From: Diabrotica undecimpunctata
Taxonomy: Eukaryota > Arthropoda > Insecta > Coleoptera > Chrysomelidae
Length of the DNA stretch: 64,000 bases
Assembly (NCBI RefSeq): GCF_040954645.1
Contig: NC_092810.1
Coordinates: 74,922,660-74,986,659 of the forward strand
Direction of reading: 5' to 3'
Part shown: positions 23,840-34,223 of the stretch, piece by piece
Layout: each line of letters starts with the position of its first letter
Numbering within the stretch: the first letter of the stretch is position 1
The notes under the pieces: model-generated
The model's database searches: none
What the model saw: only the letters and a program-made list of their open reading frames with translations
Told to the model about the DNA's origin: nothing
Position numbers and translations under genes: made by a program

Positions 23840-24634
23840 AGCCAAAAACAAGGTATCATCAAAACTCTGGCGGCGAGGGCGAAGAGAATTTGTGAACCAC
23901 AGCATCTCCAAAGTGAACTTCTTCATATTAAAAAAGCGCTTACCTCTAATGGTTATACCAGAAGAGAAATACATAAAGCGATGAACAACATCTCTAGAAG
24001 AAAGGACGAAAAAACAGAATGTAAAGGCAAAGCGTTCTTGTCCTAAATATCGGGGGTAACGGATAGAATTGGACGAATACTTAAAAAAGCCAACGTAAAG
24101 ACCATTTTCAAGCCTACAAAGAAAATCAAAGACTGCTTAAGATCGGTGAAAGACAAACGCGACCCATTAGCGACGGCTGGAGTATACCGAATACCATGCA
24201 CATGTGGAATGGTATATGTGGGAACCACGAAAAGACACACAAACACAAGGATAAATGAACATAAAAGCTATTGTCGTTTAGGACATATCGACAAATCTGC
24301 TGTGGCCGAACACGCTTTGGGAAGCGGAGAACATCGAATACTGTTTGAAGAAACGCAGATGCTGGACAAAACTTCACAGTACTACCCACGGTTGTATTGG
24401 GAAGCGGTGGAAATATATAAGCACCTACATAATTTTAATCGGATAGAAGAAAGACTGAAAATTAACAAGACATGGATACCAATATTAAAATCCACAAACA
24501 CCCTTCTCGCCAAACACGAAGAAAGAAAAGCTACTACGAACGACGACACGCCCCCTCAAGCCGAAACCAGTGGAGAGAAGGCGAGTGGGAAATATAAATA
24601 TTGCCTCAGTTTCAGATTACAAGCGAAGCAGTAA
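23840..24634 (+). pseudogene. PLE-B connector and GIY-YIG endonuclease
   Basis: The connector (KQGIIKTLAARAKRICEPQH, SELLHIKKALTSNGYTRREI) precedes a nonsense codon near 24045. The open frame 24146-24634 then holds a GIY-YIG nuclease: AGVYRIPCTCGMVYVGTTKR (GVY with YVG, and Cys residues typical of PLE nucleases), TNTRINEHKSYCRLGHIDKS, then AVAEHALGSGEHRILFEE and the catalytic Glu in YWEAVEIYKH. This domain makes the target nick for PLE integration. The nuclease itself is intact, but its frame lacks a joined RT. Confidence 0.85.
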
Positions 24635-24635
24635 C

Positions 24636-24685
24636 ATCTCCAGAAGATGTCAACCCCTAGTGTCGGCGAAACGTCGAGAACTAAT
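24636..24685 (+). ncRNA. hammerhead-like motif B after PLE-B
   Basis: CAGAAGA (24641-24647, consensus CUGANGA with U4 changed to A), a stem II hairpin GTCAAC...GTCGGC with one mismatch, then GAAACGTCGAG. The same GAAACGTCGAG occurs in motif A. The position directly after the GIY-YIG frame fits the terminal repeats of Penelope-like elements. The core changes suggest an inactive relic. Confidence 0.42.
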
Positions 24686-24776
24686 CTCAGAAGACAACGG
24701 CCTAACAGCCCGAACAAACAGTTTAACAAGCTTTTGAAAGGAAACTTTTAAAATATTACTGGAGAAAGAGAAACAG

Positions 24777-25067
24777 ATGGTCGTGAATAGTGAACTACCA
24801 ATTAAGAAATATGATGAAAAACTAGGAATATCCGAAGAAAGATATGCATTACAAATATACACCAGTGGGCAATATTTAAATTATAATTATTCGGAAGAAC
24901 AGCTAGTTCTTCCGCAATTGATAGCAAGACATTTTGACAATACAATGGAAGACTATGTCACCTTGCACGAATATAGGGACATGGACAGTTTATGCCAGTT
25001 TTTAGCTATAAGAAAACAACAGGAACAATCGAACAAACCGCACACTCAACTACAGACCGGCTCGTAA
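24777..25067 (+). pseudogene. gag-like capsid fragment
   Basis: A short frame without a clear element boundary. The spacing of KYDEKLGISEERYALQIY, TSGQYLNYNYSEEQLVLPQL and IARHFDNTMEDYVTLHEY resembles the C-terminal half of Retrotrans_gag capsid domains. An overlapping frame (24992-25258) has no recognised motif. It lies just after PLE-B and may be a remnant of a separate LTR element. Assignment is tentative. Confidence 0.38.
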
Positions 25068-25259
25068 TGTCAATCCTTAACGATACAATGGATATAGTGA
25101 TAATGGAGGACGAAAATATCCAAACAATTTTCATCAAACTAATTGATGAAAATTTGATTCAGAAAGCTGAAAGACCCTGCAGCATTCGTTTGTTTACGCA
25201 ACACGGTATTAGTCGCAGGTTGAAGAACCTCGAGCATGCAGTTGTTTACGTATGCTAAC

Positions 25260-26965
25260 ATGTTAGTTGCCGGTGAAAGATCCTAGTGCAGTTAATCGTG
25301 AGGTATCTCCTTGCGTATTTTTTTTGAGATTGGATGTTGGCCCATCTGTCTCGAAATATATTTTTGAGTTTGTGAAATTATGTCGAGTTTATTGAGTTAG
25401 AAACCACTTTTGTTCTTTTACTGTTGTTATTGAGACATTAAAGATCTAAAACCCTTTTTCTCCGTGTAGATCTTATTTGTTTGTGAGTTGATTCAGATCA
25501 AGAGTTGTCTAATGATTTGGATTAGATGATGCTTTAAGAGTATTACTTTTTACGTTTTTATTTTCGGTCATGTCACGAATAGCACGTTTGTGTTCATGTA
25601 AGTTTTTTAAGATTTCATTAAGGCTTTTTTTGGTTTCGTGCAGCAACTTGGCACATTAAGAACCTTAGCTTTTTATTGTGAAGAAGAGGATAACGAGTTT
25701 TGTAATCTAGAATTAGAATACCTTTACATTTTTTGTTTATATTCCCTCTTCGCTTTTTTCAGACTTTTAGCTTTGTTTTTAGAAAAACCATTTCGAGTAA
25801 CAATAATTTTTATTCTGTTTATGTTGATAGTCTGAGATGTTACCGTCAATTGAGATACTGGTTTGTTATGAAGTGAAACTTCTTGCTAGGTACTAGGCAC
25901 TGAGACAGGCTAGAAATGACTTGTGAGGATTTCCGCCTGAATGATAGGTACTTACAGGATAGCTTCATTTTCATAGTCCTTTCAGAGTATCAATCCTATT
26001 GTCGTAAAAAAATTCATTTTTTTACGATGAATCTTTTTGCGATTACTTGTCAAATCTACTTGGGACCCAAATATTTAACAATTTTACTTTATTTTGATTT
26101 TTTTGACTTTACCGATTTTGTCCCTGTTTTACCAGACATATGATACACGAAGTTATCACTTGTCCTAACGATATGTAGATTTCGACAAATATTAAAATAC
26201 CCCTTTCTCTGGTCACATGTTTCATTCTATAGGCAACATATACATTTATTAAGAACTTGTGTAGTACATTTTATTCATACCTTTATTTTTTTTGTTTGCG
26301 TCAAATTGGAAAATGTTCAAGCTTACCATATATTTATAATAATATATGGTAAGTATTTATAATAGTATATGGCTATAATTGCCACCAGCAAAAATTAATA
26401 CGTTTGGTGGTGAATAGTTAATATTGTTTAGTTAAGAATATGATATCAAACGACTTGTTGTTTCTTCTTACCCTTTTATTAAAAAAGAAAGGGAGAGTGA
26501 GAAGGAGTCGGAAAATTCATATACATATAATGTATATATGTTATTATACGTTATATACATTACATTACATTATTATAGTTATTATACTACGTTATTTCCT
26601 GAACTTTGTGCCAACGAAGTAAATTTTTTTTCGTATTTTTGCATGTTAGAACCGTAATTTTTTAAGTTTTTGGAGTACATTAAAGACGACATACGTGGTA
26701 TTGATACAAAAATGAGGATTGTATTCAAATTGACGAAAAAATGGTAGTGGCTTACAATGATTTGAAATTTAATGTACTAGGGTTCCTCAGCTTTCTTTAA
26801 TTCTAAATAAAAACTATGTTTATATTTTAATGTAAAAAATTAGTTTGCTAAAAAATAAATGAAACATGGGTCAACAATATAACAATAGGCATTCCGCTAA
26901 AGGGCAAATCTGAGGTGACCTAAAAGAGGTATCGCTAGAATCAAAAATCCAAAAAACGAAACTAA

Positions 26966-26970
<5 letters not shown>
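25260..26970. other. non-coding AT-rich spacer
   Basis: Several short frames occur but none has recognisable motifs, and base composition is AT-rich throughout. It contains the perfect hairpin at 26322-26353 and AT-rich low-complexity sequence near 26510-26590. Nothing else is supported. Confidence 0.55.
26322..26353. repeat. perfect 13-bp inverted repeat (hairpin)
   Basis: CTTACCATATATT, loop TATAAT, then AATATATGGTAAG: all 13 pairs match. It is not adjacent to a gene. It may be an insertion footprint or a short foldback. Confidence 0.85.

Positions 26971-27041
<71 letters not shown>
26971..27041. repeat. (AT)n microsatellite preceding PLE-C
   Basis: About 71 bases of TA dinucleotide directly upstream of the PLE-type terminal sequence, the same arrangement as at 4572-4985. 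Confidence 0.97.
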
Positions 27042-27043
<2 letters not shown>

Positions 27044-27097
27044 ATAAAATTGACCAAAGAAAAATAACAAAAGTAGGTAATACTAATAGTATTTATA

Positions 27098-27210
27098 CAG
27101 AACACGATACTGGTACGTCACGAGTGCGGTGAGTAGGTAGATTGAGATCCCGAACTCGTGCGGAACTGTATCACTCTTGAAAATGGCTCCAAAATGGGTG
27201 CCGAAACGTT
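27098..27210 (+). ncRNA. hammerhead-like motif C in PLE-C terminal segment
   Basis: GGTACGTC, a long stem I region with GAGTG/CACTC pairing, TTGAAAA (consensus CUGANGA), stem II GGCTCC-AAAATG-GGTGCC, then GAAACG. It matches motif A (minus strand, 4705-4830) over about 110 bases. C3 and G8 of the core are changed, so cleavage is doubtful, but the stem II hairpin is preserved. Confidence 0.5.
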
Positions 27211-27639
27211 AATTAATTAATCTTTTCTTGCAGCTTATGGTTAGTTATGTCAATTTTTATAGTTTTTTGTCGACAATTTGCTGATATGTTTTCTGACGTG
27301 TGCTTTTGAGTATTTCTGATGTTTTTGAGACAAACGTTTGTCTAGTTTATTTAATCTTGAGCTCTTTTATGAGTTTCAGGTTAAAACTTATTGGCGCTAA
27401 CTTTGTTTTACAGTTTAGGTGTATTTAATGGCTTTCTTTGTCAAACTGATATATTTTGTTATCTATTTACTAATCTTTTATCTATCTGTTTTTGATTTAA
27501 TTTTTTTATCATCTACATTCTTACCCACCCCAATAAAGCTCCCTGACTAGAGCTTCGTGGTCGTCGTTAAGATTTGTGTAAGAAATCCTTTTTATTATCA
27601 ACTTTTGTCAACTTTTTCGCAACAAACATTCTATGCCCA

Positions 27640-28180
27640 ACACTTATTTTATCTTACAAAATCAATTCTACAGACAAATAAATGGTGCCCCAATGGGTTC
27701 CCCACTATCTCCATTAATTGCCAATATCTATATGGAAGACTTCGAGACCCGAGCATTATCCACATCAATACGATACGCTACGATATGTTGACGATACATT
27801 CGTCATTTGGCCGCATAGCAGGTATGCTTTGGTGTGTTTTCAAACCCATCTGAAAGGTATAGATCTTAGTATCCAGTTCACGATGGAGATGGAAACTGAT
27901 TCATCCCTACCGTTTCTCGACGTTATCATAAAGAAAAACCAATCCCAAGGTTTTCATCACTCTGTTTATCGAAAACCCACCCATACCAATCGTTACTTGC
28001 ATGCCAACTCTCATCATCCCCCTTCACAAATTAATTCAGTCATTAATACGCTTCTCTCCATATGTATACGCCTTTGCGATGATGCAAGTAGACCGGCTGA
28101 GCTTTCTAGTTTAAAACAAGCCCTCATCCAAAACGGTTACCAAAAAAATCACATCAATAGGAGCATCCACAAACATTAAT
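27640..28180 (+). pseudogene. PLE-C reverse transcriptase C-terminal half
   Basis: FYRQINGAPMGSPLSPLIAN and IYMEDFETRAL, then the catalytic box RYVDDTFVIWPH near 27780-27815, QFTMEMETDSSLPFLDVII, HHSVYRKPTHTNRYLHAN and RLCDDASRPAELSSLKQAL. A frameshift separates the first motifs (the frame beginning 27557) from the frame open at 27718-28179. The first catalytic Asp region is missing, so no RT activity is expected. A stop at about 28177 interrupts the link to the nuclease. Confidence 0.82.
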
Positions 28181-28189
28181 CATCCAATC

Positions 28190-28690
28190 AATCTCAACCC
28201 AAATACTCAGACCCTCATCATACGAAAGCTTTTCTTCCTTACATCAAAGGTGTTACTGACAAAATCGACAAAAGTCTAAAATCGAGAGGAATAAAGACAA
28301 TATTTACCTCCCAACAAAAACTTTCATCTCTTGTCCGATCAATCAAAGACAACATTCGAAATGAACAATACAGTGTTTATGAAATTCCTTGTACAGATTG
28401 CCAGAGATCCTATATAGGCCAAACAAATCGTAGAATCCAAAATAGGATTTATTAACATTCCATTTCTGTTCGCAATTCCGACTCGATTTCAGCTCTAGGT
28501 CAACACCATCTTCATACAGGTCACAAAATTGATTTTGAAACTTCAGAACCATAGCCCCATCCGCTTCTATAAGCCAAGAATTATTCGAGAAGCCATAGAA
28601 ATTGAAAAAAAGCCAAATTGTCTTAATAAAAGAAATGACAACATACGTTTACCTTCGACTTGGAGATCTCTCATAAAGAAAATAACGTCC
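28190..28690 (+). pseudogene. PLE-C GIY-YIG endonuclease, decayed
   Basis: YIKGVTDKIDKSLKSRGIKT, then VYEIPCTDCQRSYIGQTNRR (GIY-YIG core with paired Cys), a stop at about 28453 near the expected EH residues, then LGQHHLHTGHKIDFE, and in another frame YKPRIIREAIEIEKKPNCLN (catalytic Glu of the REAIEI motif). The order and motifs fit a Penelope-like nuclease. Stops and a frameshift near 28550 disable it. Confidence 0.78.
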
Positions 28691-28860
28691 GCTTTACCCA
28701 ACAATCAAAATCCTGTCAGAAATGTTCGTGCCAACTACCGCGCCAATTCCCACACTGGCCCCCACCCCAACCTCCACTCAAGCCACGATACCATGAACAG
28801 TATCACGATACACTTATAAGGTATGCCGACGCGCATCTTCAGTGACCTCACATCGACGCA

Positions 28861-29216
28861 AATCCAATAAGTTTTTTGATGTTGGTTAGGTTGAGTGTTC
28901 TTATTTTTAATTTATCCCATTGTGTATTTACTAATTTACATTTTTTAAATCGAATAGAGTTGTAAATGAAACGGCGATATTAAGATACAAAAATACTTTT
29001 GTAAGAATTTATAGAAATGAAATTAATAAAAAAAATTCAATGTGATTGGAATTTAAGAATATTTATTTCAATATAGAAAGCACTTTAACAGAATAATGTT
29101 TTGATACTTCGTAGGTACTTATTTATTTTTTTTACGGTTTGTAAATTTTAACATTTTTATTTCCAGTTTTCTTTTACAATTTTCAAAACTAATTTGCTTA
29201 TTAATTTCTCGTAATC
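28861..29216. other. AT-rich spacer between PLE-C and the P-like element
   Basis: No gene or repeat recognised. It may contain the 3' untranslated end and terminal repeat of the P-like element, which I could not identify. Confidence 0.5.
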
Positions 29217-30867
29217 TTATGTAGCTTCTGATACGACTAAGGCAATAAATAACTTCATAAGCTTGGCAACAATACGGTCAGCTATCAATGAAAATATTTT
29301 TTTCTCTTTTGAAAGTGACGTTCCCTGTATTAAATTTAACTCTGTTTCCAGTACTTGTGCAGTTTTCATTAAATCATAACTCGGATTTAAAAGGCCCCCT
29401 CTTGAGATACGAGTTAACCATTCATTGGACTTGTTTGTTGTAACCAACTCGCAGGTAGAGCCTAAGTATTTATATTTATTTTATAACTTATAAACAACAT
29501 ATCCTGCAATATATTTTAGGGCTTCTTTGTTAACAGTTTCTTTGCATTCAAACTGATGTAGCAACTGTAAATGTTCGCTCTTGGACCTGGTTTCTAATAC
29601 ATTTATTTAGGGGCAGAAAGGCTCGATGAAAGAGTATGAAGTGCTAATTTCTTCGTCAAAAAAATTAGAGTCAGTAGATGTAAGTATTGATACATTCTTG
29701 AACATGTTTCCTGTCAAAAAATTATTTTCAACTACAATTAGTAATTGGTCATGACTAGATTCAAAAGGAGTCAATAAACAATGTTCACCATGTTCTTCTG
29801 TATTTCTATTTTCAGTAAAAACAGCAGCTGAATTCTTACCTAATATGAACCATCTAAGGCGATATTTAAATTCTAGAGGATGGGGATGATCATTGTAGCT
29901 CCCATACCCAAAAAATTTTCAAAAATATCTTGATTTAATCTTGATGTTAAAATATATTCTATATTATAATTTTTATGTAGATAATCAAATAATTCTGTCA
30001 TTGACATGTTTGTTAACAGAATACCCTTTTAAAATGGAATTAAAGACTTTCTATTTCCCGCAAGAACGGTGCTAATGATGTCTGACACTTGATGTAATAA
30101 TTTTTTCTGATTTTATATGTCTACAACAAATGATTTTTTTTTGTTAGATTATTTTCTACAAATTTTGATCTAGAATTTAACATTTCAAACCAATTCCAAG
30201 GTACTTTCGGTGGCATAAAATCATTTTGTCCACAATACTTTATTGCCTTTGAAACAGTATTAGAAAAAAAGTTGAACAGCAGGTCTAACCTTTTGTCTCT
30301 GAGAACCTTTTAGATCAAAATGAAATTTTGTAAGTTTATATGCTAAAGTCAACTCTGTTGTAGATATGTTAAGCAATTGTTCGAAACATGTTTTGTCAAT
30401 TAAAGTATCGTTAATTTAAAAACCGTGATCTAGTAGGTGATTTCGCAAAAGTTTTATTAAGTGCGGCACGTCAGCAAATACAAAAATATTAGTGCTTGGG
30501 TGATAGAAATATGGATTCTTATCGTGACCTATATTCATTTTTGACCAAAGTGCCGCATTTTCTGTACCCATATCACTGACTACAGAAACTACTATAAATC
30601 CAACAGAATAAAGTTTCTCAATTATAGACTTTAATATATATTCTGTCATGGGTTGATCAAAATTATAAAATACAGGTTGCTTCCATTGTCCAATAAGACT
30701 TCGTAGCATTACCACTTGACAATTTTTATGAGGTCCTATTACCTTTTCTTCCTTCTTCTCGATATCTACTCTGTTAGATAGATATATCTCATCGAATGAT
30801 AAGACACACAGTTTTTCATTAGCATTGAACTAATGACATTTTTTACCCATCAACGAGATAACATCAC
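29217..30867 (-). pseudogene. P-element transposase catalytic and C-terminal regions
   Basis: After a frameshift, LCVLSFDEIYLSNRVDIEK carries the first catalytic Asp region. The open frame at 30416-30715 follows with LRSLIGQWKQPVFYNFDQPM and VVSVVSDMGTENAALWSKMN (second conserved Asp), then FVFADVPHLIKLLRNHLLD. Further block TELTLAYKLTKFHFDLKG and FMPPKVPWNWFEMLNSRSKF lies near 30180-30370. The C-terminal frame 29217-29447 has NEWLTRISRGGLLNPSYDLM. Stops and shifts at about 30780, 30415 and 29450 make it a pseudogene. Confidence 0.83.
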
Positions 30868-31195
30868 TTAATATACCCCCGGTTCTAGTGAAAATGAGGA
30901 AGCCCATTTTCGTAAAGTTGAAAGCGCCGGCAAGGGGTAACCTAATGATTTAAGATATCGATACGCTTTAGGACTAACACTGCGCAATGAAATAGCGGAT
31001 GCTATGTCTTCTGGCGACCATCGCAATTTTTTTCTTTCGGGATGTAATATCCTTTCTATCTGGGTAGTAGTAAACAATTTTCCTAACAAATTTTTTACAT
31101 TATCAGTTTCTTCTATAATGCTAGTTAGTTTGGAATTTTCTTTTTTCAGATTAAAAATTGTTTGCTGAAGTTCTGCTATTTGTCGTTGATCGTTT
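30868..31195 (-). pseudogene. P-element coiled coil and N-terminal transposase domain
   Basis: An acceptor-like TTTTTAG precedes 31195. The frame reads QRQIAELQQTIFNLKKENSK (leucine-zipper-like coiled coil used for oligomerisation), then GKLFTTTQIERILHPERKKL, RWSPEDIASAISLRSVSPKA and YRYLKSLGYPLPALSTLRKW, the conserved block of THAP9 and P-element transposases. The frame closes after LEPGVY at 30868-30870, where a shift leads into the next block. Confidence 0.83.
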
Positions 31196-31379
31196 CTAAA
31201 AATGTTATAGAATTACTTAGATAATCATTTTTTTAAAAGCCTTAATAATATCAAATAACTTACGAAGATGGCACGTTTATATTCTCCTTTTCTTTCAGCT
31301 CATTGTTGCTTAAATTCTTAATTGGTTGCAAAAGATTATCAACACTACATCACCTTCTTTTTGCCAATCTTTCGGATCT

Positions 31380-31750
31380 TAATGAATCCGTAACTAATTG
31401 TCTTTTTACAGGAAGGTTTTAAGTTGGTACAGCATCTCCCTTCAAGTTTCTACTTCGTGGCGTATAATTCAAAAATTGTTTTTTGAAACAAATCTCAAAA
31501 CACGTATTCTCAAAATGTGTGGAACAAATTGTAGCTAAAAAGGCAACATTTATTATATACATATATACATTTAATTTATATTATTCCAAATAATATTACC
31601 ATTTTTTAAATTTATGTTGTCTGCTCGAAGGCAAGATATAATCAATTTTTTAGAAAGTTCATTATCTTTAGGAAATTTGAAATACCTAATGTCAGTTCCT
31701 TTTGTTTTGTGTTTATAATTTCCGCAATTTGTCATGGCACACGACGGCAT
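31380..31750 (-). pseudogene. P-element THAP DNA-binding domain with intron
   Basis: ATG at 31748-31750 begins MPSCAMTNCGNYKHKTKG, then DIRYFKFPKDNELSKK: the CX4C half of a C2CH THAP finger. A GT-AG intron of about 65 bp (31535-31599) gives an in-frame join to ATICSTHFENTCFE with the CX2H half. The THAP finger binds the element ends. The frame then reaches a stop after DAVPT at about 31425, at a position where relatives usually read on, so a point change probably broke it. Splice sites are inferred from sequence. Confidence 0.8.
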
Positions 31751-31759
31751 TTTAAATAG

Positions 31760-33365
31760 GTATAAAAATTTACACGCACTTTTAATCTATCGGATAGTTA
31801 ACAATAGTTTTTTTTTCAAATCCAAACATACAACAAACAACGACTTAAAAACCACGAAACAGATTTCAAAATACTGAAAATACTATCTCGCACAATAACA
31901 TACAACAGCTCGATGCATCGACGTGACGTAACTGCGCGTCAAAGACACGTTTTTATTACAAACGTAGCATATCGTTGTAAGGGTATCGTGGACGGTATAA
32001 ATGACCCTTTCTCTAGTCCTAGCACGAGTAACGCATTGATTAGTGATCAGTGTTGAAGCATGTTTAAAATTTCTTTAAATTATTCCCCTTAGAAAATTAC
32101 TTTCACGCCAACTATGTCTATGTATTTTGCTAGGAACCTTAAAAATAACCCAAAAGCAACAAGCCATTTGTCATGCTCTTTTTAACAATAAAATAATTCG
32201 CCAAATGTTCGCGGCTCTTTTTAACTTTCATTTGTTAAATAGAAACCCTTCCTAGTAGCAAAGAAAGCTACTACTTCCTAGTAGCTTTTTTTTATCCTTA
32301 GCTTGTCTTAGATCAGAATTCGAATTCATTCTCGAGTTGGTTCCTGTGGCAAGCGGTTTTTCTCCATCAAACGGCGACGTCTTCATATTCGAAAAAACGA
32401 AGTCACTTCTGTTTGCCGTTCGTCTCTACTGTTCGTCTTTACGTATTCGTCCCTACTATTCGTCTCTACTGTTCGTCTCTATTATTCGTCTCTACTATTT
32501 ACTACTACGTTCATCTCTACTATTTACTGCTACCTGTATTACTACTGCGTGCTGTTCTTGTTCGGCTGCTTGTTCTTCCTTTTTTTTTTTTCTGCCTACA
32601 TCAATCTGAGAGATTGCGGATTGAAACACCATAATTAGTTACTGTACCTGAATTATACACGCCTCTTGAGGAGTCCCAATGTATACTGTATCCAGAAATT
32701 TAGTATCTCATTATAAAAGTTATTTTAATAACAGCTGTAAAACTGAATAATCCCTTGTAAGTACTCTATTGTTGTATAATTATCACAGCTATCCAAGCTG
32801 ACAGGACCGGCATATATCCAAGTCAACTGTAGGTTAGTACATATAATCAGATCAAATATTATCATTCAAGCGTAATGTCAAAAAACTCTTTTTATAAACA
32901 TACAAATTTCCCATAATTATTGTATTCTTTTATTAATCATTATTTTAAGTCTCAACGAAATAAAAGCGCCCAAAATTATGAAGATCTCAATTTAGTTAAA
33001 TTGACTGGACCGGTGGTGGAAATTAATAAGTTTTGGGAAAACGGGTAATATCCCAAATACATTAGAACTGACAAACCCGTATATACAGTTATAATGAGTA
33101 AACGTTTAACTTAATTGACCTATTAACAAATTACTTGGAATTTATATAACTTTCTACCTGTTACTTATCGTTAATTGTTTTTTAATTTGAAGAGAGTTGT
33201 ACGATGACAAACTAACACTTAAAAGTCTGCTTCGACGGAATTGGTTGTAAAGTCGTTTGAGTGTTCAGTTTGTGCAAAAAATTAGTTGAGTATTGTAATA
33301 AAAGTGTTTATTTTTTTAGAGTGTGTACACTTGCCGGTGAATCCACGTAGTCAAATTTACCTTTA
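31760..33365. other. non-coding region with a 13-bp minisatellite
   Basis: No coding region supported. It holds a 12-bp palindrome TCGATGCATCGA near 31910, the minisatellite at 32419-32497, and AT-rich sequence. The open frames at 32337-32634 are translations of the minisatellite and flanking CT-rich sequence. Confidence 0.55.
32419..32497. repeat. 13-bp minisatellite, six units
   Basis: Units of TTCGTCTCTACTR (one is 14 bp) repeat six times with few changes, followed by related TTTACTACTACG sequence. It explains the Ser/Leu/Tyr-rich frames here. Confidence 0.85.
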
Positions 33366-34119
33366 TTGTATGAAACAATGTGGAGTCCAGAGGATAATAG
33401 GGCAATTCTGCCAGTTAATGAACCGGAAGCAAATCGACAAGGAGGTGATCTCATTCAAGTATTAGAACCTGAACAGCGCCAACGAATACATTTATCTACT
33501 GATGCAAAACAAATTATTGCTAATGTTTTTCAAATTCTTATCGAAAAAAATATGGACAGTAACGAAGAATTTCATGAAACGGCAACTTTGACTAAAAAAA
33601 CATTATCCACAGTCAGAAAAATTGTAACTAATCCTATTATACCAAGATTAATAAGACGGGATAACAGTATTTCTCGGAAGCTCGATCGTGCAGATGAAGA
33701 TCTTATTCGTCGCAAAGTGTATGCCTTAAAAGAAGAACAAATAGATAATAGTAAGAAGGATTTATTGGACATTTTAAAAAGTTTCGCATTGAAAAAAGAA
33801 TACTTTTGTGATAATTATTGCCGAAAACATGGGTCATACGATTTTAAGACTTCCACCATATTACTGTGTATTTAACCCAATCGAACATATGTGGCATCAA
33901 CTTAAGTCAAGAGTTCGAAGAAATAATACTTCGCCACATTTAAATGCATCTGTCCTGCATTTAATTGAAAAGGAAGTACTCAAAATTGATGCGAATAGTT
34001 GGAAAAATGCAGTCTCATATATGTTATGAAAGCTGAGAATTCATATTTTCCTACATATAATATACAAAATATCATCGATGTAACAGACGACAGTGATAGT
34101 GACACAGATTTAATATAAT
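33366..34119 (+). pseudogene. IS630/Tc1-like DDE transposase with deleted core
   Basis: The N-terminal part (frame 33366-33790) has LSTDAKQIIANVFQILIEKN, a helical DNA-binding-type region, and ADEDLIRRKVYALKEEQ, resembling IS630/Tc1 relatives. It then jumps near 33790 to GHTILRLPPYYCVFNPIEHM with WHQLKSRVRRNN (frame 33808-34029), the end of the catalytic domain: the Glu in NPIE is the third catalytic acid. The region with the first two Asp residues is absent, so an internal deletion has removed the active site. After a shift near 34020 an acidic tail (TDDSDSDTDLI) ends at about 34119, typical of these insect proteins. Confidence 0.68.
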
Positions 34120-34146
34120 ATCTATGTGATGTAATATTTATACTCG

Positions 34147-34149
<3 letters not shown>

Positions 34150-34221
<72 letters not shown>
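34150..34221. repeat. (GT)n microsatellite
   Basis: About 72 bases of GT dinucleotide shortly downstream of the transposase remnant. Confidence 0.97.

Positions 34222-34223
<2 letters not shown>

Larger units (their letters stand above)
20341..24700 (+). mobile_element. Penelope-like element PLE-B, split by LINE L4
   Basis: PLE coding sequence occurs on both sides of L4: the N-terminal region at 20534-20784 and the RT plus GIY-YIG endonuclease at 23170-24634. L4 is flanked by an 8-bp duplication, AAAAAAGA (20777-20784 and 23162-23169), and the PLE frame (VYKKLKK then DPTAVTLRK) continues across it. A hammerhead-like motif follows the coding region at 24636-24685. The 5' boundary is uncertain. 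Confidence 0.83.
27043..28860 (+). mobile_element. Penelope-like element PLE-C (5' part missing)
   Basis: A terminal segment with a hammerhead-like motif (27098-27215) is followed by RT (27640-28180), GIY-YIG (28190-28560) and a C-terminal region to about 28680. The N-terminal RT part is missing, and multiple frames are used, so the copy is defective. The RT sequence is close to PLE-D at 36970-37275 (shared CTACAGACAAATAAATGGTG-type stretches), so both belong to one family, distinct from PLE-B. Confidence 0.8.
29217..31750 (-). mobile_element. P-element transposase remnant (THAP9-like family)
   Basis: The minus strand carries, in order, a THAP zinc finger, a coiled coil, the P-transposase N-terminal region, a catalytic region and the C-terminal region, covering nearly the whole protein. 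Introns, stops and frameshifts separate the parts. Terminal inverted repeats and the 8-bp target duplication typical of P elements were not found by eye. P transposases use GTP and cut DNA at the inverted ends. Confidence 0.85.

Noticed and set aside
32337..32634. Overlapping Ser/Leu/Tyr-rich open frames
   Set aside because: Explained by the 13-bp minisatellite and flanking CT-rich sequence; no domain or start context.
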